Source of the DNA: Flectobacillus sp. BAB-3569
GTDB lineage: Bacteria > Bacteroidota > Bacteroidia > Cytophagales > Spirosomataceae
Direction: 5' to 3'
Assembly (NCBI RefSeq): GCF_002270355.1
Contig: NZ_NJFZ01000015.1
Coordinates: 1-64,000, forward strand
DNA: 64,000 nucleotides
Part shown: positions 37,274 to 47,153 of the stretch, piece after piece
How the letters are laid out: the number at the start of each line of letters is the position of its first letter
Numbering within the stretch: position 1 is the first letter of the stretch
Notes under the pieces: generated by a model
What the model saw: the letters and a program-made list of their open reading frames with translations, nothing else
What the model was told of the DNA's origin: nothing
Database searches by the model: none
Made by a program: the position numbers and the translations under genes

Positions 37274-38068
37274 ATGAAAAAACTTTTCCTAGCAGCCCAT
37301 TTGGCAGTATTGTCTATCACCCAACCTATATTTGCCTTCAATACGGTCGTTCAAGCGACAAATGATAAGCCAACTAAAGTGACTTTTCATGGGGTTTATA
37401 AGATTCCTGATCATGAAATTTATACGATAGTGAAGGGTATTCGTACCGCAATCAAGGAGAGTTCTGAGCTTCTGATTGAACCTAACAGTAGTATTGTCTT
37501 ACGTGTTATCGATCTCAAAACAAACCAGATTGTAGCTAGGGAAAAAATCATGTATATGAATTTGGCTACAGATCTAATTTTTGAGTCATTGCAAGGGGAA
37601 AACGTTTTGTATAAACGTAAAGCCTCAGTAAGTACGGGAGTAGTGTCTGAAAAAGCAGTAAACAGCACCAAACCTACGGTAATTGCAACCCCAACTGCAC
37701 AAAAAACAGAAAGTGCACGTCCATTTGTAAAGCCAAAGCCTGGAACATTTCCAGAAAAAGATGGTATACGTTCAGCAAAGGGGATTTCTGAAGAAAAAGT
37801 ACCAACAACTACAAAGGCAGCAACTCCTGCCAAACCAGTAGAAAACAACGCTGTGGCTGCGCCATCTAAATCAACCAATGCTGCAGAAAGTGAAAAACTT
37901 GACCCAAGGGCTACTTTGACAAGGGTAAATTTACCTAAGCCCAAAGAAGAACCTACTCCTAAAGTGGGAAGTTTGGGTGCTATCAATGCTAAGCCAATTA
38001 TCATTAAAAAAGCAGCAACAACCAAGCCTGCGTCTACTTCCAATACGAAGACCAAAACAAAACAGTAA
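37274..38068 (+). CDS. Secreted protein with Lys/Thr/Pro-rich tail, unknown function
   Basis: I do not recognise a family. From the ATG at 37274 it has 264 residues: a signal peptide (about 1-21, LSITQPIFAF), a compact beta-rich domain (about 25-110; KVTFHGVYKIPDHEIYTIVKGI, ESSELLIEPNSSIVLRVIDL), and a long low-complexity tail (about 120-264) rich in Lys, Thr, Ala, Pro (VKPKPGTFPEKDG, ATPAKPVENNAVAAPSKSTN) ending KTKTKQ. The tail may bind polyanions or span the envelope. The ATG at 37274 gives the signal peptide; an upstream TTG at 37238 is less likely. There is no operon partner. The 283-bp gap before it shows nothing notable. Confidence 0.6.
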   Translation: MKKLFLAAHLAVLSITQPIFAFNTVVQATNDKPTKVTFHGVYKIPDHEIYTIVKGIRTAIKESSELLIEPNSSIVLRVIDLKTNQIVAREKIMYMNLATDLIFESLQGENVLYKRKASVSTGVVSEKAVNSTKPTVIATPTAQKTESARPFVKPKPGTFPEKDGIRSAKGISEEKVPTTTKAATPAKPVENNAVAAPSKSTNAAESEKLDPRATLTRVNLPKPKEEPTPKVGSLGAINAKPIIIKKAATTKPASTSNTKTKTKQ

Positions 38069-38169
38069 TATATCAGTGTCCAGAAAAGTGCTTTAGAAAT
38101 CAATCATTTTCATCTGCTCTATGGGGAGATAATTTGATTGAGGCTAGGTGTTTTTCTAAATTATTATAT

Positions 38170-38366
38170 AGAACGCTATAGATGCGAAAGACTGCAATTT
38201 ATTTTGTTGGTTTTCGCACCTATAGCGTTCTTCTTTCCCAAGCCCACCACCCAAAGCTCAATCTTAAATTTTATTTTGAGTAAGTTAGTGGGCAAAATAA
38301 AATTTAAGATTATGCTTGGGGCTTTCAGATATCGGCTTTCGGCGGTGGGTTTTGGAAAAAAGCATG
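38170..38366. repeat. Nested inverted repeats / dispersed repeat copy
   Basis: Three structures in 200 bp. (1) 38170-38189 and 38212-38231 form a 20-bp inverted repeat with one mismatch (AGAACGCTATAG core). (2) 38260-38277 and 38294-38311 form a perfect 18-bp inverted repeat (AATCTTAAATTTTATTTT). (3) AAGCCCACCACCCAAAG at about 38240 is inverted relative to 38323-38366, which itself is the reverse complement of 27624-27666. An 80-codon open stretch over this block is a by-product. The remainder of 38069-38657 (589 bp) has a degenerate GTGCCTTGTGCC repeat at about 38385-38425 and no gene. Confidence 0.75.
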
Positions 38367-38657
38367 ACTGTGGGCAATAAAAAACACTTTAACACTCTGT
38401 GCCTTGTGCCTGTTGCCTTGTCCCTAAACACATAACTTAAATCTAATTCTGCACGATTACTTACTAACTTAAGTTTTTGATAAATAGAACTTTATATTTT
38501 ATTCTTAGTGCTTTAAACGAACTTCTTTTATTTGATATCCTCCCGCTTAATCAGCCTACTCGTTACAACTCAAGAATTCTAATTATCTTTAAGGATATTT
38601 TTACCCACGCTGCCAAAATTGGGTTGCTTAGTCTTTAGTAAACTGTTAACCATACTC

Positions 38658-39599
38658 ATGAAAAGTCGTTTTTATTTACCAATACTGTTTGTCATTGCCT
38701 GTATCGCCTGTGAGAAAAAAGTGCATCGTGAGGTAAAATTACCCATCAGTGATTCAACCTTATTTGTAAATACTCCGATTAAATATTGGATTGAAAATCA
38801 AGAGATTGATGAAGCCTCTGGCTTGGCTGCCTCTTACCAAAATCCACATAAGTTTTGGGTACACAATGATAGCGGAGGCGACAATGTATTGTTTTTGATA
38901 AATGCCAAAGGGAATGGGTTTCAGAAACTTCATTTAGAGGGTATCAAAAATCGTGATTGGGAAGATATTGCTGTGGTTAAAGACGGCACTTCTTCAGAAA
39001 TTTATATTTCGGATACTGGGGATAATTTTAAATGGCATTCTACAAAATTTATTTATCGTTTTAAAGAACCAATCATGGCCGAAAAGCCCGAATTGACGGT
39101 AAGCCAGATTGAGACCATTGAATTTGAATACCCTGATGGTAGAAAAGATGCCGAATGTTTACTAATAGATCCTATTACAAAAGATATTTTTATTATTTCA
39201 AACCGAGAAGCTGAAAAGCATATTTACCGTCTCAAATATCCGCAGTCTACTCAACAGGTGAATACGGCCGAATTTGTTGGAATTTTGAATGCTTCAAAAG
39301 AAAAACCTACAGACGATAAGGCTTCACGACAAGATTTGTTTATCACCTCAGGTACTGTTTCGAATAGAGGGGATGAAATTTTGGTCAAAAACTATAAAAA
39401 TATTTTCTACTGGAAAAAATCTCCTAACGAAACCATTGCTCAAGCACTTCAGCATCCTGCAACCGTACTGCCTTATGAAGTAGAGTCCCAAGGGGAGGCG
39501 GTAAGTTTTTCTCAGGACCTTGCAGAATATTATACGATTACAGAAAAAGGGCATCGTAGTAACGCGGTATACCTTTCTTGTTACAAGCGTAAAAAATAA
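38658..39599 (+). CDS. Propeller-like lipoprotein with WEDIA/DTGDN motifs
   Basis: A 313-residue lipoprotein from the ATG at 38658 (signal with IACIAC; Cys18 likely lipidated). The mature part appears to be a beta-propeller. It has conserved-looking motifs HNDSGGDNVLFLINAKG (about 64-80), RDWEDIAVVKDG (about 91-102), IYISDTGDNFKWHSTKFIYRF (about 107-127) and DAECLLIDPITKDIFIISNRE (about 149-169). Such HNDSGG/DWEDIA/DxGDN combinations occur in uncharacterised bacterial secreted proteins. No enzymatic function can be assigned. It ends 304-310 bp before the hybrid kinase and appears monocistronic. Confidence 0.7.
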   Translation: MKSRFYLPILFVIACIACEKKVHREVKLPISDSTLFVNTPIKYWIENQEIDEASGLAASYQNPHKFWVHNDSGGDNVLFLINAKGNGFQKLHLEGIKNRDWEDIAVVKDGTSSEIYISDTGDNFKWHSTKFIYRFKEPIMAEKPELTVSQIETIEFEYPDGRKDAECLLIDPITKDIFIISNREAEKHIYRLKYPQSTQQVNTAEFVGILNASKEKPTDDKASRQDLFITSGTVSNRGDEILVKNYKNIFYWKKSPNETIAQALQHPATVLPYEVESQGEAVSFSQDLAEYYTITEKGHRSNAVYLSCYKRKK

Positions 39600-39909
39600 A
39601 GTTCATCCAGAATCTTTTTAGGAGAATATTCAAATCAATTGTCATTAAACAGAGGATGATTGTTGTATTGTAGGGTTAATCGTCAAAAATGATTTTTTAT
39701 TACCAAATGTTAACTTTTGTTTGGTATGATTTTTGCAGTTTTTTTTATAATTCTCATATTTGACTTAACTAAAATTATTGTGTTGAAAATGAGATAGTTA
39801 TATCCTAGCCTTACTATTATGATTCTCTTTGCCGTCATTTACATAGACACATACAAGCAGCTTCAAATAGTAACTTCCAACCGTTAAGATTATTTGTGGA
39901 CAGTTGCTT
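39600..39909. other. Intergenic region before hybrid kinase
   Basis: 310 bp, AT-rich. A GTTTGGTATGAT word at 39719-39731 equals part of the 760-775 arm. No gene, terminator or clear promoter box is seen. Confidence 0.4.
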
Positions 39910-42900
39910 ATGCAAAATCTGGTAAATCATATATTTGAGGATACATTTGTTGGATATTGGCTTTGGGATGCAAGCTCCAATCTGAACTCATGTAATCCTA
40001 CTCTTCTCAATCTTCTGGCATATCCCCCCGAGGCAACATTAAACGCTTCGGAGGTTTTTTGGTATGACTACCTGTCCGCTTCGGATTTATTTGCTTTTCA
40101 AAACGCATTCGAAGAATTATCTCAAACGATTGAGCCTCGAAATATTTCATTCAAATGGCGCTTGAAACTACCCAATCAGGAAGTTAGATATGTTCGTGCG
40201 GGATTCAGAAACCTCCTCAACGACTTTTCAGTTGAAGCTGTAGTCGGTAGTTTTATCGACATTACAGAAGAAACTTTACAACTATTGGGTGCTCAAAGGG
40301 AAGAAAAACTCTATCAACATACGTCGCAGTTAGGCAAGAGTGGTGCCTGGGAATTCGATCTTAGCAAAAATTGGTTTTATTTCAATCATCCCGCTCTTAA
40401 GATTTTGCATCAGCCATCAGCTCGGGTGGATTGGGAAGGGTTGAAGGGTATTTTTGCTCAAACCGATGATTTTCTTTCATTCGAACGCAATGTCAAAGCT
40501 TTATCTCCCTCTTACAGTACTTTTACCCTAGAGTTTGAGGCAAATAAAAGCCTTGGAACTGGGCGTTGGTTTAGAATTATTGCAGAGTTAAAAAGCGCTA
40601 CCATATCCTCGACAAAAGTATTTGGCATCATACAAGATATTACTGATTTTAAGTTATTTGACGAACGCCTCAATGTGATATTTGAGCGATCGACTGACGC
40701 ACATTTGGTATTTGATGAAAATGGTATTATTGATTGTAATGCAGCTGCAGTCCAAATGCTAGGATGCGACGACAAGGCGACGCTTTTGAGATATCATCCA
40801 GCTCATTTTTCACCTGATTTTCAACCTGATGGTATTACCTCATTTGAAAAGTCTAAAAAGATGGATGCTTTGGCGCGTCAAAATGGGTATCATCGTTTTG
40901 AGTGGCTACACAAGCGCCTTGATGGCACAACTTTTTTGGCTGAGGTAACACTCAATCCCATTCGATTAAATCAGAAAGATGCACTTTTGGTGGTATGGCA
41001 TGATATCACTGAAAGAAAAAAAGCGGAGGCAAAACTTGCCAATACGCAACTTTTACTCGCCGAAACGCAGGTACTCACTCATTCGGCAAGTTGGGTGCTG
41101 GATTTGTCAACCTATACTAATACTTATTCGTCGGCGGCTTGTGAGATATTTGAAATAGAAAATGTTTCTAGTTTCCCCAAAATCAATCCGCTTGATTGGA
41201 TAGATGAAAGTGCAAAGGCACATTACCAACAGGTATTAGAGCAGGCTATTCAAACTGAAGAAGAGTTTGAAATTGAGCTTCTGATTAATTTGCAAAATGG
41301 CAAAAAGAAGGTAATACGAAAAATCGGAAAACCAACCATTTCTGAAAGCGGGAAAGTAGATAAAATTATTGGTGCTATCTTGGATATAACGCAAGAAAGA
41401 AAAGACCAAGAAGCAATATTAATTAAGCAAGAGCAGTTTGCCAGCTTTATTACAAATACGCCTGCTGCTATAGCAATCTTTGATACCAAATTGAATTATA
41501 TCGCTTACAGTCAGCATTGGATAGATTCTTTGCTCATTAAAGAACAAGATTTGGTAGGAAAAAATCATTACGAGGTTTTGCCATATATTCCCCAAAAATG
41601 GAAAGAGATTAATGATTTGTGTTTGAAGGGAGAAATTCATCATTCTGAAAGTGATTCCTTTACTCGTACAGATGGCAAGCAAGAATGGATACGCTGGGAT
41701 GTTCGTCCGTGGTATATGGATGCAGGTGAAATAGGTGGAATTATCATTTGTATTGATGTAATTACTGATCAAATTGAGGCCCAAAATACACTTATTCTCG
41801 CCAAAGAGGAGGCAGAACAAGCGGCAGTTGCCAAAACACAGTTTTTGTCAACGATGAGCCATGAAATACGTACACCAATGAATGCTGTGATTGGAATTAC
41901 ACATTTGTTGATGCAAAATGCGCGAGAGGATCAAGCTGAATACTTGAAAATTTTGAAGTTTTCAGCAGAGAATTTATTAGTGTTAATCAATGATATTCTT
42001 GATTTTAACAAAATAGAGGCAGGTAAAATTACTTTCGAAGAAGTTGATTTTAACCTGAAAGATTTATTGCTTAATATCCGAGCTGCTTTATTGCAAAAGG
42101 CTATTGATAAAGGGATTCAGTTGAAACTGTTGATGGAGGATGATCTTCCTGAGGCGGTAAAAGGAGATTCGGTGAGAATAGGTCAGATCCTGACTAACCT
42201 AGTTTCCAATGCGGTGAAATTTACAGATTATGGACGTGTTACGATTTCGGCATCAATTCTGAAAAAAGATGCAGATTCGACCACTATAACGTTTGAGGTG
42301 AAAGATACAGGAATCGGTATACCTCAAGACAAATGGGATTCTATTTTTGACAGTTTTACGCAGGCCAGTTCAGAAACTACCCGTAAATACGGAGGCACTG
42401 GACTAGGGTTGACCATTACGAAGCGATTGTTGGAATTACAAGGCAGTAAAATCCAACTAGAAAGTGCTCCAGGGGAAGGATCAACATTTTATTTTGACCT
42501 TCGTCTGAAGAATAGTTCATTCCAATTTAAAAAACGTACTGAACCTGATATGACAAACCAAAAACACCCAAGTTTGAAAGGACTTAAATTATTAATTGCT
42601 GATGACAATCGAATAAATATTATAGTAGCACAACAATTCTTTAAGCGATGGGATATTGAAAGCGATGTTGCCGAAAACGGCGTACTCGCTGTTCAAATGG
42701 TACAACAATCAGACTATGATATGGTCTTGATGGATTTACAAATGCCTGAAATGGACGGTTATGAGGCAACCAAAAGTATCAGAGCGTTAAGTAATGATAG
42801 ATTCGCGCAGATTCCAATCATTGCCTTAACAGCCTCAGCCATGCTTGATATTAAGGATAAAGCATTTTCGGTGGGTATGAATGATTACATTTCCAAGCCT

Positions 42901-42966
42901 TTTAATCCTGACGATTTATATCGCAAAATTGCATTGTATAAAAAGGAAAACACTCAGGAGGTTTAG
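39910..42966 (+). CDS. Multi-PAS hybrid sensor histidine kinase / response regulator
   Basis: 1018 residues, apparently cytosolic because there is no convincing TM or signal. Four or five PAS/PAC modules fill about 1-625 (DITEETLQLLGAQREEKLYQ, DITDFKLFDERLNVIFERSTDAHLVF, DITERKKAEAKLANTQ, DITQERKDQEAI mark PAC-PAS joints). HisKA has phospho-acceptor His651 in FLSTMSHEIRTPMN. HATPase has QILTNLVSNAVKFTD, DTGIGIP and GGTGLGLTITKR. The C-terminal receiver (about 895-1018) has phospho-acceptor Asp942 in MVLMDLQMPEMDG and Lys in ISKPFNP. It probably senses redox or ligands through PAS and passes phosphate to an unlinked partner. ATG at 39910 is preferred over TTG at 39904. Confidence 0.95.
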   Translation: MQNLVNHIFEDTFVGYWLWDASSNLNSCNPTLLNLLAYPPEATLNASEVFWYDYLSASDLFAFQNAFEELSQTIEPRNISFKWRLKLPNQEVRYVRAGFRNLLNDFSVEAVVGSFIDITEETLQLLGAQREEKLYQHTSQLGKSGAWEFDLSKNWFYFNHPALKILHQPSARVDWEGLKGIFAQTDDFLSFERNVKALSPSYSTFTLEFEANKSLGTGRWFRIIAELKSATISSTKVFGIIQDITDFKLFDERLNVIFERSTDAHLVFDENGIIDCNAAAVQMLGCDDKATLLRYHPAHFSPDFQPDGITSFEKSKKMDALARQNGYHRFEWLHKRLDGTTFLAEVTLNPIRLNQKDALLVVWHDITERKKAEAKLANTQLLLAETQVLTHSASWVLDLSTYTNTYSSAACEIFEIENVSSFPKINPLDWIDESAKAHYQQVLEQAIQTEEEFEIELLINLQNGKKKVIRKIGKPTISESGKVDKIIGAILDITQERKDQEAILIKQEQFASFITNTPAAIAIFDTKLNYIAYSQHWIDSLLIKEQDLVGKNHYEVLPYIPQKWKEINDLCLKGEIHHSESDSFTRTDGKQEWIRWDVRPWYMDAGEIGGIIICIDVITDQIEAQNTLILAKEEAEQAAVAKTQFLSTMSHEIRTPMNAVIGITHLLMQNAREDQAEYLKILKFSAENLLVLINDILDFNKIEAGKITFEEVDFNLKDLLLNIRAALLQKAIDKGIQLKLLMEDDLPEAVKGDSVRIGQILTNLVSNAVKFTDYGRVTISASILKKDADSTTITFEVKDTGIGIPQDKWDSIFDSFTQASSETTRKYGGTGLGLTITKRLLELQGSKIQLESAPGEGSTFYFDLRLKNSSFQFKKRTEPDMTNQKHPSLKGLKLLIADDNRINIIVAQQFFKRWDIESDVAENGVLAVQMVQQSDYDMVLMDLQMPEMDGYEATKSIRALSNDRFAQIPIIALTASAMLDIKDKAFSVGMNDYISKPFNPDDLYRKIALYKKENTQEV

Positions 42967-43130
42967 ATGGGGTAGCTGCTTGTATGAACATACCTTTGGT
43001 AGGTATTCAAATTGACTGGGGATATAGAGAATGAGTGATTTTGATTTGGATTTCAGCCATACATTTCTACCGCTGGAATAGAGATATCAAAAAAATGAAA
43101 TCACTCAATCTCCATTCAATAAATGAAGAA

Positions 43131-44738
43131 TCAAGGTACCTTCAACACTTTTCCACGATAGACTGGAGCAATTTTAGCATTTCCTGTAGCGGGAGTGACC
43201 GAAATCAGGTAAAGATTAGGGGATAGCTCTGCCATGTCTAGGGGAAGAAGGTTGTTTTCTGCAATCATATTTTCGTGTTCCTGCACCAGTCTTCCTGCAC
43301 CATCATAAATCTTCACATTGAAAAATTGGCTTTCTGCCTCCAAGCGTACAAAAAGAATTGAACTGCAAGGATTAGGATAGGTTGGTAATTCTTGAACAGG
43401 GATGAAATCATCAACTGTCCAGTTGCCCGTATATTCATAACAACCAATATCGTAAGCGCCGCCAATCGGTCGAAGCGTATCTGTTAAATCAGTTCTGATT
43501 CGAAGATAAGATAGATCTTTTCCTGCATTTACTAATGGAGAGGAAAGTCTTGGCTTATAGTTGTCATCGTTGGAATATTGTAGCTTTGCGTTGTCGATGG
43601 ACTTATCAGTAAAGTTATTCGAGACTATAGATTTTACGGTTGTATTGGTTTTGATATATTGATTGGTTGGCGTTTTGAGCAGCAAATTATTGTATACTTC
43701 ATATTGTTGAATATTACTATACAGTTTAATACTTTCTCCCTTGGTACTGATGATACTATTATTCATAATTCGAACGAAGGTATTTTCAGAAGAACGCGGT
43801 CGGGTATCTGAAAAAATACCATTCCCACCCACATTGTAAATTAGGTTGTTATATACCTGCTGATTTCCCAAACCACCCAGCATAATAATACCGGTGCCGT
43901 TGACATCATGAATAATATTGTTGTAGCAGTCTCCTCCTGCACCACCTCCGATTTGAATGCCATTTACTTGATATACTGAAAATGGATTATAGCCTGTATG
44001 TTGAAGTTCATTGTGGTGGACTTTTGCATCGGGTGCACACGCATACTGAATTCCTTCGGCGGCGGTTCTCAATATTTTATTATGATGTATATCTAAACCA
44101 TAAATCAGGTGAGGCCAAGCTAAAGTTTTGCTACCATCACAAGTGATTTCCTGACCTTCATTCCAAAACGAACTACCAATGTACATGCCTTCGCTGCCTG
44201 TATCATGAATATAGTTATGATGTATCAAAATATTAAACATCGCAAAATTCCCTTCCCAGTTGCTTTGGTCACAAAAAGGGTCAGATTTGACCATGATTCC
44301 CGCAAAGCCCACATGTGACACTTCTGTATTAGCTACCTCGATATCGCTACTGGTTCCTTCTATTTTGATCCCCATGGATGCATCGGCAGTGGCACTGATC
44401 CCAAAACCTTCTTTCACAGTAGCATCGCCTGAGCCTAAAAATTGAACATAATTACAGTCCGAAAATAAAACCCCCACATTATACCCAGTGATGTTTACTT
44501 TTCCACCACAGTTGATGATTTTGATAGGTTGTGTGGCGGTTCCTTTGATATTATTAAATCGAATTTCGGTATAATTACCTGCGCTAAAACATACAGTTTG
44601 TCCGGGCTTTACTGGTAAATTAGAAGGGTCAAAATAATTTGCTTTGCTTATGGTAATATCGCAATTACAGTTCTGTGAATAGGAAGAATAACAGACAAGA
44701 AGACTCCAAAAAGATATTATTTTTATGATTATGCGCAT
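43131..44738 (-). CDS. Right-handed beta-helix protein with T9SS sorting domain
   Basis: A 535-residue secreted protein. Signal peptide about 1-21 (SLLVCYSSYSQ). A parallel beta-helix spans about 60-430 with repeated NNIIHDVNGTGIIM / YNNLIYNVGGNGIFS / HHNKILRTAAEGIQY rungs typical of right-handed beta-helix (NosD/pectate-lyase-like) proteins. The C-terminal 85 residues begin YPNPCSSILFVRLEAESQFFNVKIYDGAGRLV and end in the basic KVLKVP, a type A T9SS domain. It may be a polysaccharide lyase or adhesin; no catalytic residues can be assigned. The ATG at 44738 is preferred over 44822 because it starts directly before the signal peptide. It is monocistronic. Confidence 0.82.
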   Translation of the reverse strand: MRIIIKIISFWSLLVCYSSYSQNCNCDITISKANYFDPSNLPVKPGQTVCFSAGNYTEIRFNNIKGTATQPIKIINCGGKVNITGYNVGVLFSDCNYVQFLGSGDATVKEGFGISATADASMGIKIEGTSSDIEVANTEVSHVGFAGIMVKSDPFCDQSNWEGNFAMFNILIHHNYIHDTGSEGMYIGSSFWNEGQEITCDGSKTLAWPHLIYGLDIHHNKILRTAAEGIQYACAPDAKVHHNELQHTGYNPFSVYQVNGIQIGGGAGGDCYNNIIHDVNGTGIIMLGGLGNQQVYNNLIYNVGGNGIFSDTRPRSSENTFVRIMNNSIISTKGESIKLYSNIQQYEVYNNLLLKTPTNQYIKTNTTVKSIVSNNFTDKSIDNAKLQYSNDDNYKPRLSSPLVNAGKDLSYLRIRTDLTDTLRPIGGAYDIGCYEYTGNWTVDDFIPVQELPTYPNPCSSILFVRLEAESQFFNVKIYDGAGRLVQEHENMIAENNLLPLDMAELSPNLYLISVTPATGNAKIAPVYRGKVLKVP

Positions 44739-45202
44739 AATTCTGTACACTAAGATGAATAAATTAATAATTGGCGGATAATTAATCAAAACATTAAGCT
44801 TAGTAATAGGTACTGTTAACAAAATTATGAATTTTTTGCATTTATGTATCTTTTTGCTCTAAAATGTATTTAGAAAAAAGCCTTCTCTATTTTTATTACA
44901 AAATAATATGAGCACGAGGAATGATTAAACAAATCGTAAAACTGTATTTTGGCCTTTGTTGGAGTTATTTTCAACAAATATGCGACAGCATTAAGTTTGC
45001 TCAATTATACAAGTAATCTTTGGTTTGTTGCTAACGCAAGAGTCGTTGGAGAAAACTCCAACCATGGCAAAATGATAGGAGCTTATAATCATAATTCTAC
45101 ATTCTTTATGTTTTAAGCACCTACAAATAACAGATATACGATTAACTAGTAACATCTATCAACTTACGACAATAGGATTGACTATCTTTGTGGCAAAATA
45201 AA
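44739..45202. other. Intergenic region, divergent
   Basis: 464 bp, AT-rich, between the reverse beta-helix gene and the forward Hef-like/miaA pair. It must contain both promoters. No repeat, RNA gene or convincing box is identified. Confidence 0.4.
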
Positions 45203-46105
45203 ATGAAAATGGCAGATAGTGAATGGATTGATGAGCTTTCTCAATGGCTCGAATTGCAGGGAATTCCTTTTGAAAAAACCGTAGAGGAGTTGGAAGGACA
45301 GATTTTGCCTTTGATATATTTTCCGACCAAAAATATAAAACTTCTTCTTTTTGATATTTACGATTGGGAGCAAAAACCACTTTCGGAATCTTATGGTACC
45401 AAATTGAGCCAGTTGGCAGCTACTACGGGTAACAAATACATTTGTCTTTGGCAAGATTTATGGTACACCAAGCAAGCACTTCTCAAGGCAAGAATTCGTA
45501 GTGTATTAGGCTTTTTTACCAGATTACATGCGCGTCATTGTGTGGTGTCCAGAATTGATAAACCTTTGATGGAATCGTTCTTCAATACACATCATTTACA
45601 AGGAAGTACGCAAGCTAAGCTTAAATATGGACTTTTTCTCAAAAAACAATATATCCAGAAATACTTGGGCGAAAATTTTCCTTCTCACGAAAATGCACTG
45701 ATTGCCGTAGCGAGTTTTAGTGGTGCTCGAACCATGAAGTGGGGTGATAGACAAGATTTTCGTTCGTATGAATTACTGCGATTTGCCTCATTGCAAGGAT
45801 ATGTTGTGGTAGGAGGAATGGACAAACTTATGAAGGCTTTTATGCATGAAAACCAACCAGATGATATCATGAGTTATGCTGACAAAGATTGGTCTGACGG
45901 ACGGAGTTATCATGTTCTTGGATTCAGACAAGTGGTTGATTTTGAAATAGCTACCTATTATTGGGTAAATTCAAAAACTTATGAACGCTATCCCGAAAAC
46001 CGTATTTTGCAACAATATTCACTAGAAGAATTGAAATCCCAAGGTTGGATTAGGATAGTCAACTCTGGTAGTTTGAAGTACATAAAAACACTTTGTAAAG
46101 AATAG
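45203..46105 (+). CDS. Hef-like homing-endonuclease-related protein, probably degenerate nuclease
   Basis: About 300 residues from ATG 45203 (next Met at 45209). The C-terminal half (about 110-300) matches the domain found in T4-type phage Hef-like proteins: FNTHHLQGSTQAKLKYGLF, SYELLRFASLQGYVVVGGMDKLMKAF, then SYADKDWSDGRSYHVLGF. The N-terminal part (about 1-105) has the layout of a VSR/PD-(D/E)XK nuclease (PLIYFPTKNIKLLLFDIYDW, then GNKYICLWQDLWYTKQALLKARIRS), but the usual acidic residues of the D..(E/Q)xG core look replaced. It ends 14 nt before miaA, so the two are probably co-transcribed. It may be a domesticated phage-derived gene. Family call is by memory of motifs. Confidence 0.6.
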   Translation: MKMADSEWIDELSQWLELQGIPFEKTVEELEGQILPLIYFPTKNIKLLLFDIYDWEQKPLSESYGTKLSQLAATTGNKYICLWQDLWYTKQALLKARIRSVLGFFTRLHARHCVVSRIDKPLMESFFNTHHLQGSTQAKLKYGLFLKKQYIQKYLGENFPSHENALIAVASFSGARTMKWGDRQDFRSYELLRFASLQGYVVVGGMDKLMKAFMHENQPDDIMSYADKDWSDGRSYHVLGFRQVVDFEIATYYWVNSKTYERYPENRILQQYSLEELKSQGWIRIVNSGSLKYIKTLCKE

Positions 46106-46119
46106 AAAGGTTTTATTTT

Positions 46120-47016
46120 ATGCAATATGAACTAATCACCATATTAGGACCAACTGCCTCTGGCAAAACCCATCTGGCGGTACAATTAGCTTCCCTGCTC
46201 GATGCCGAAATTATTAGTGCAGATTCAAGACAAGTTTATCGAGGAATGAATCTTGGAACAGGAAAAGATTTGGATGAGTATACTACATACAATAAAAATA
46301 TCCCCTATCATTTGATCGATATCGTGGATGCTGGTGAAAGCTATCATATTTTTCAATTTCAACAGGATTTTCAAAAAGCATATAACAATATCCGAAGTCG
46401 TGGTAAAATTGCCATTCTTTGCGGAGGAAGTGGCTTGTATTTGGAAGCAGTTTTAAAAGGTTTTCAATATACTGCTGTGCCAATTGATGAAGCATTTCGT
46501 GCTACCTTACTTCCTTTGAGTCATGAAGAACTCTTAAAACGGTTTGAATCATTGTCTGCTTTGGTGCCCAAAGCAGATACCTCTACGCACAAACGCACCA
46601 TCCGAGCCATTGAAATAGGAACGTATCTTCAGGCACATCCTGAGTTTGAATTACCGCAGCAGCAAGCGATTAATTCCATCATTTTTGGACTAAATCCACC
46701 TGTAGAATTACGTCGAGAAAAAATTACTAGACGCTTGCAACAGCGTTTTGAACAAGGGATGGTGGAAGAAGTAAAAGTACTACTCGACACAGGCGTAAGT
46801 CCTGACAAATTGATATTTTATGGCTTGGAATATAAATGGATTACGGAATATCTGCAAGGTGCAATAGACTACCAGACGATGTTTGATCGATTGAATGTAG
46901 CAATTCATCAATTTGCAAAAAGGCAAATGACATACTTTCGGAAAATGGAGAAAGATGGTTTGATTATCAATTGGTTAGGTGAGGAGCCGTTTACTCAAAT
47001 TCAACAATTTATATAG
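46120..47016 (+). CDS. miaA: tRNA dimethylallyltransferase MiaA
   Basis: Transfers the dimethylallyl group from DMAPP to N6 of adenosine 37 in tRNAs reading UNN codons. 298 residues, near the family length. The P-loop GPTASGKT is at 10-17, the conserved DSRQVYRGMNLGTGKD at about 35-50, IPYHLIDIVDAGESYHIFQFQQDF at about 59-82, and LCGGSGLYLEAVLKG at about 99-113. The C-terminal KRQMTYFRKM is also typical. It starts at ATG 46120, 14 nt after the Hef-like gene. Cytosolic housekeeping gene. Confidence 0.97.
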   Translation: MQYELITILGPTASGKTHLAVQLASLLDAEIISADSRQVYRGMNLGTGKDLDEYTTYNKNIPYHLIDIVDAGESYHIFQFQQDFQKAYNNIRSRGKIAILCGGSGLYLEAVLKGFQYTAVPIDEAFRATLLPLSHEELLKRFESLSALVPKADTSTHKRTIRAIEIGTYLQAHPEFELPQQQAINSIIFGLNPPVELRREKITRRLQQRFEQGMVEEVKVLLDTGVSPDKLIFYGLEYKWITEYLQGAIDYQTMFDRLNVAIHQFAKRQMTYFRKMEKDGLIINWLGEEPFTQIQQFI

Positions 47017-47153
47017 GCTTTTTTAAGAGTGTTTTGTTACTTTGTTATAGAAAAATCGTATAAATATTACAATTCGATTAGGGTTAGCCTGTTCACAATT
47101 GTCATTGTATCAAATTAGAGATTTTTTCACACTCTTTTTCACTCCTATCTAAA

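Noticed and set aside
37420-38103. 227-codon reverse frame
   Set aside because: It is the antisense of the repetitive Lys/Thr/Pro-rich tail, which is free of stops by composition.
38138-38380. 80-codon forward frame
   Set aside because: It lies entirely on nested inverted repeats; the coding potential is a by-product of the palindromes.
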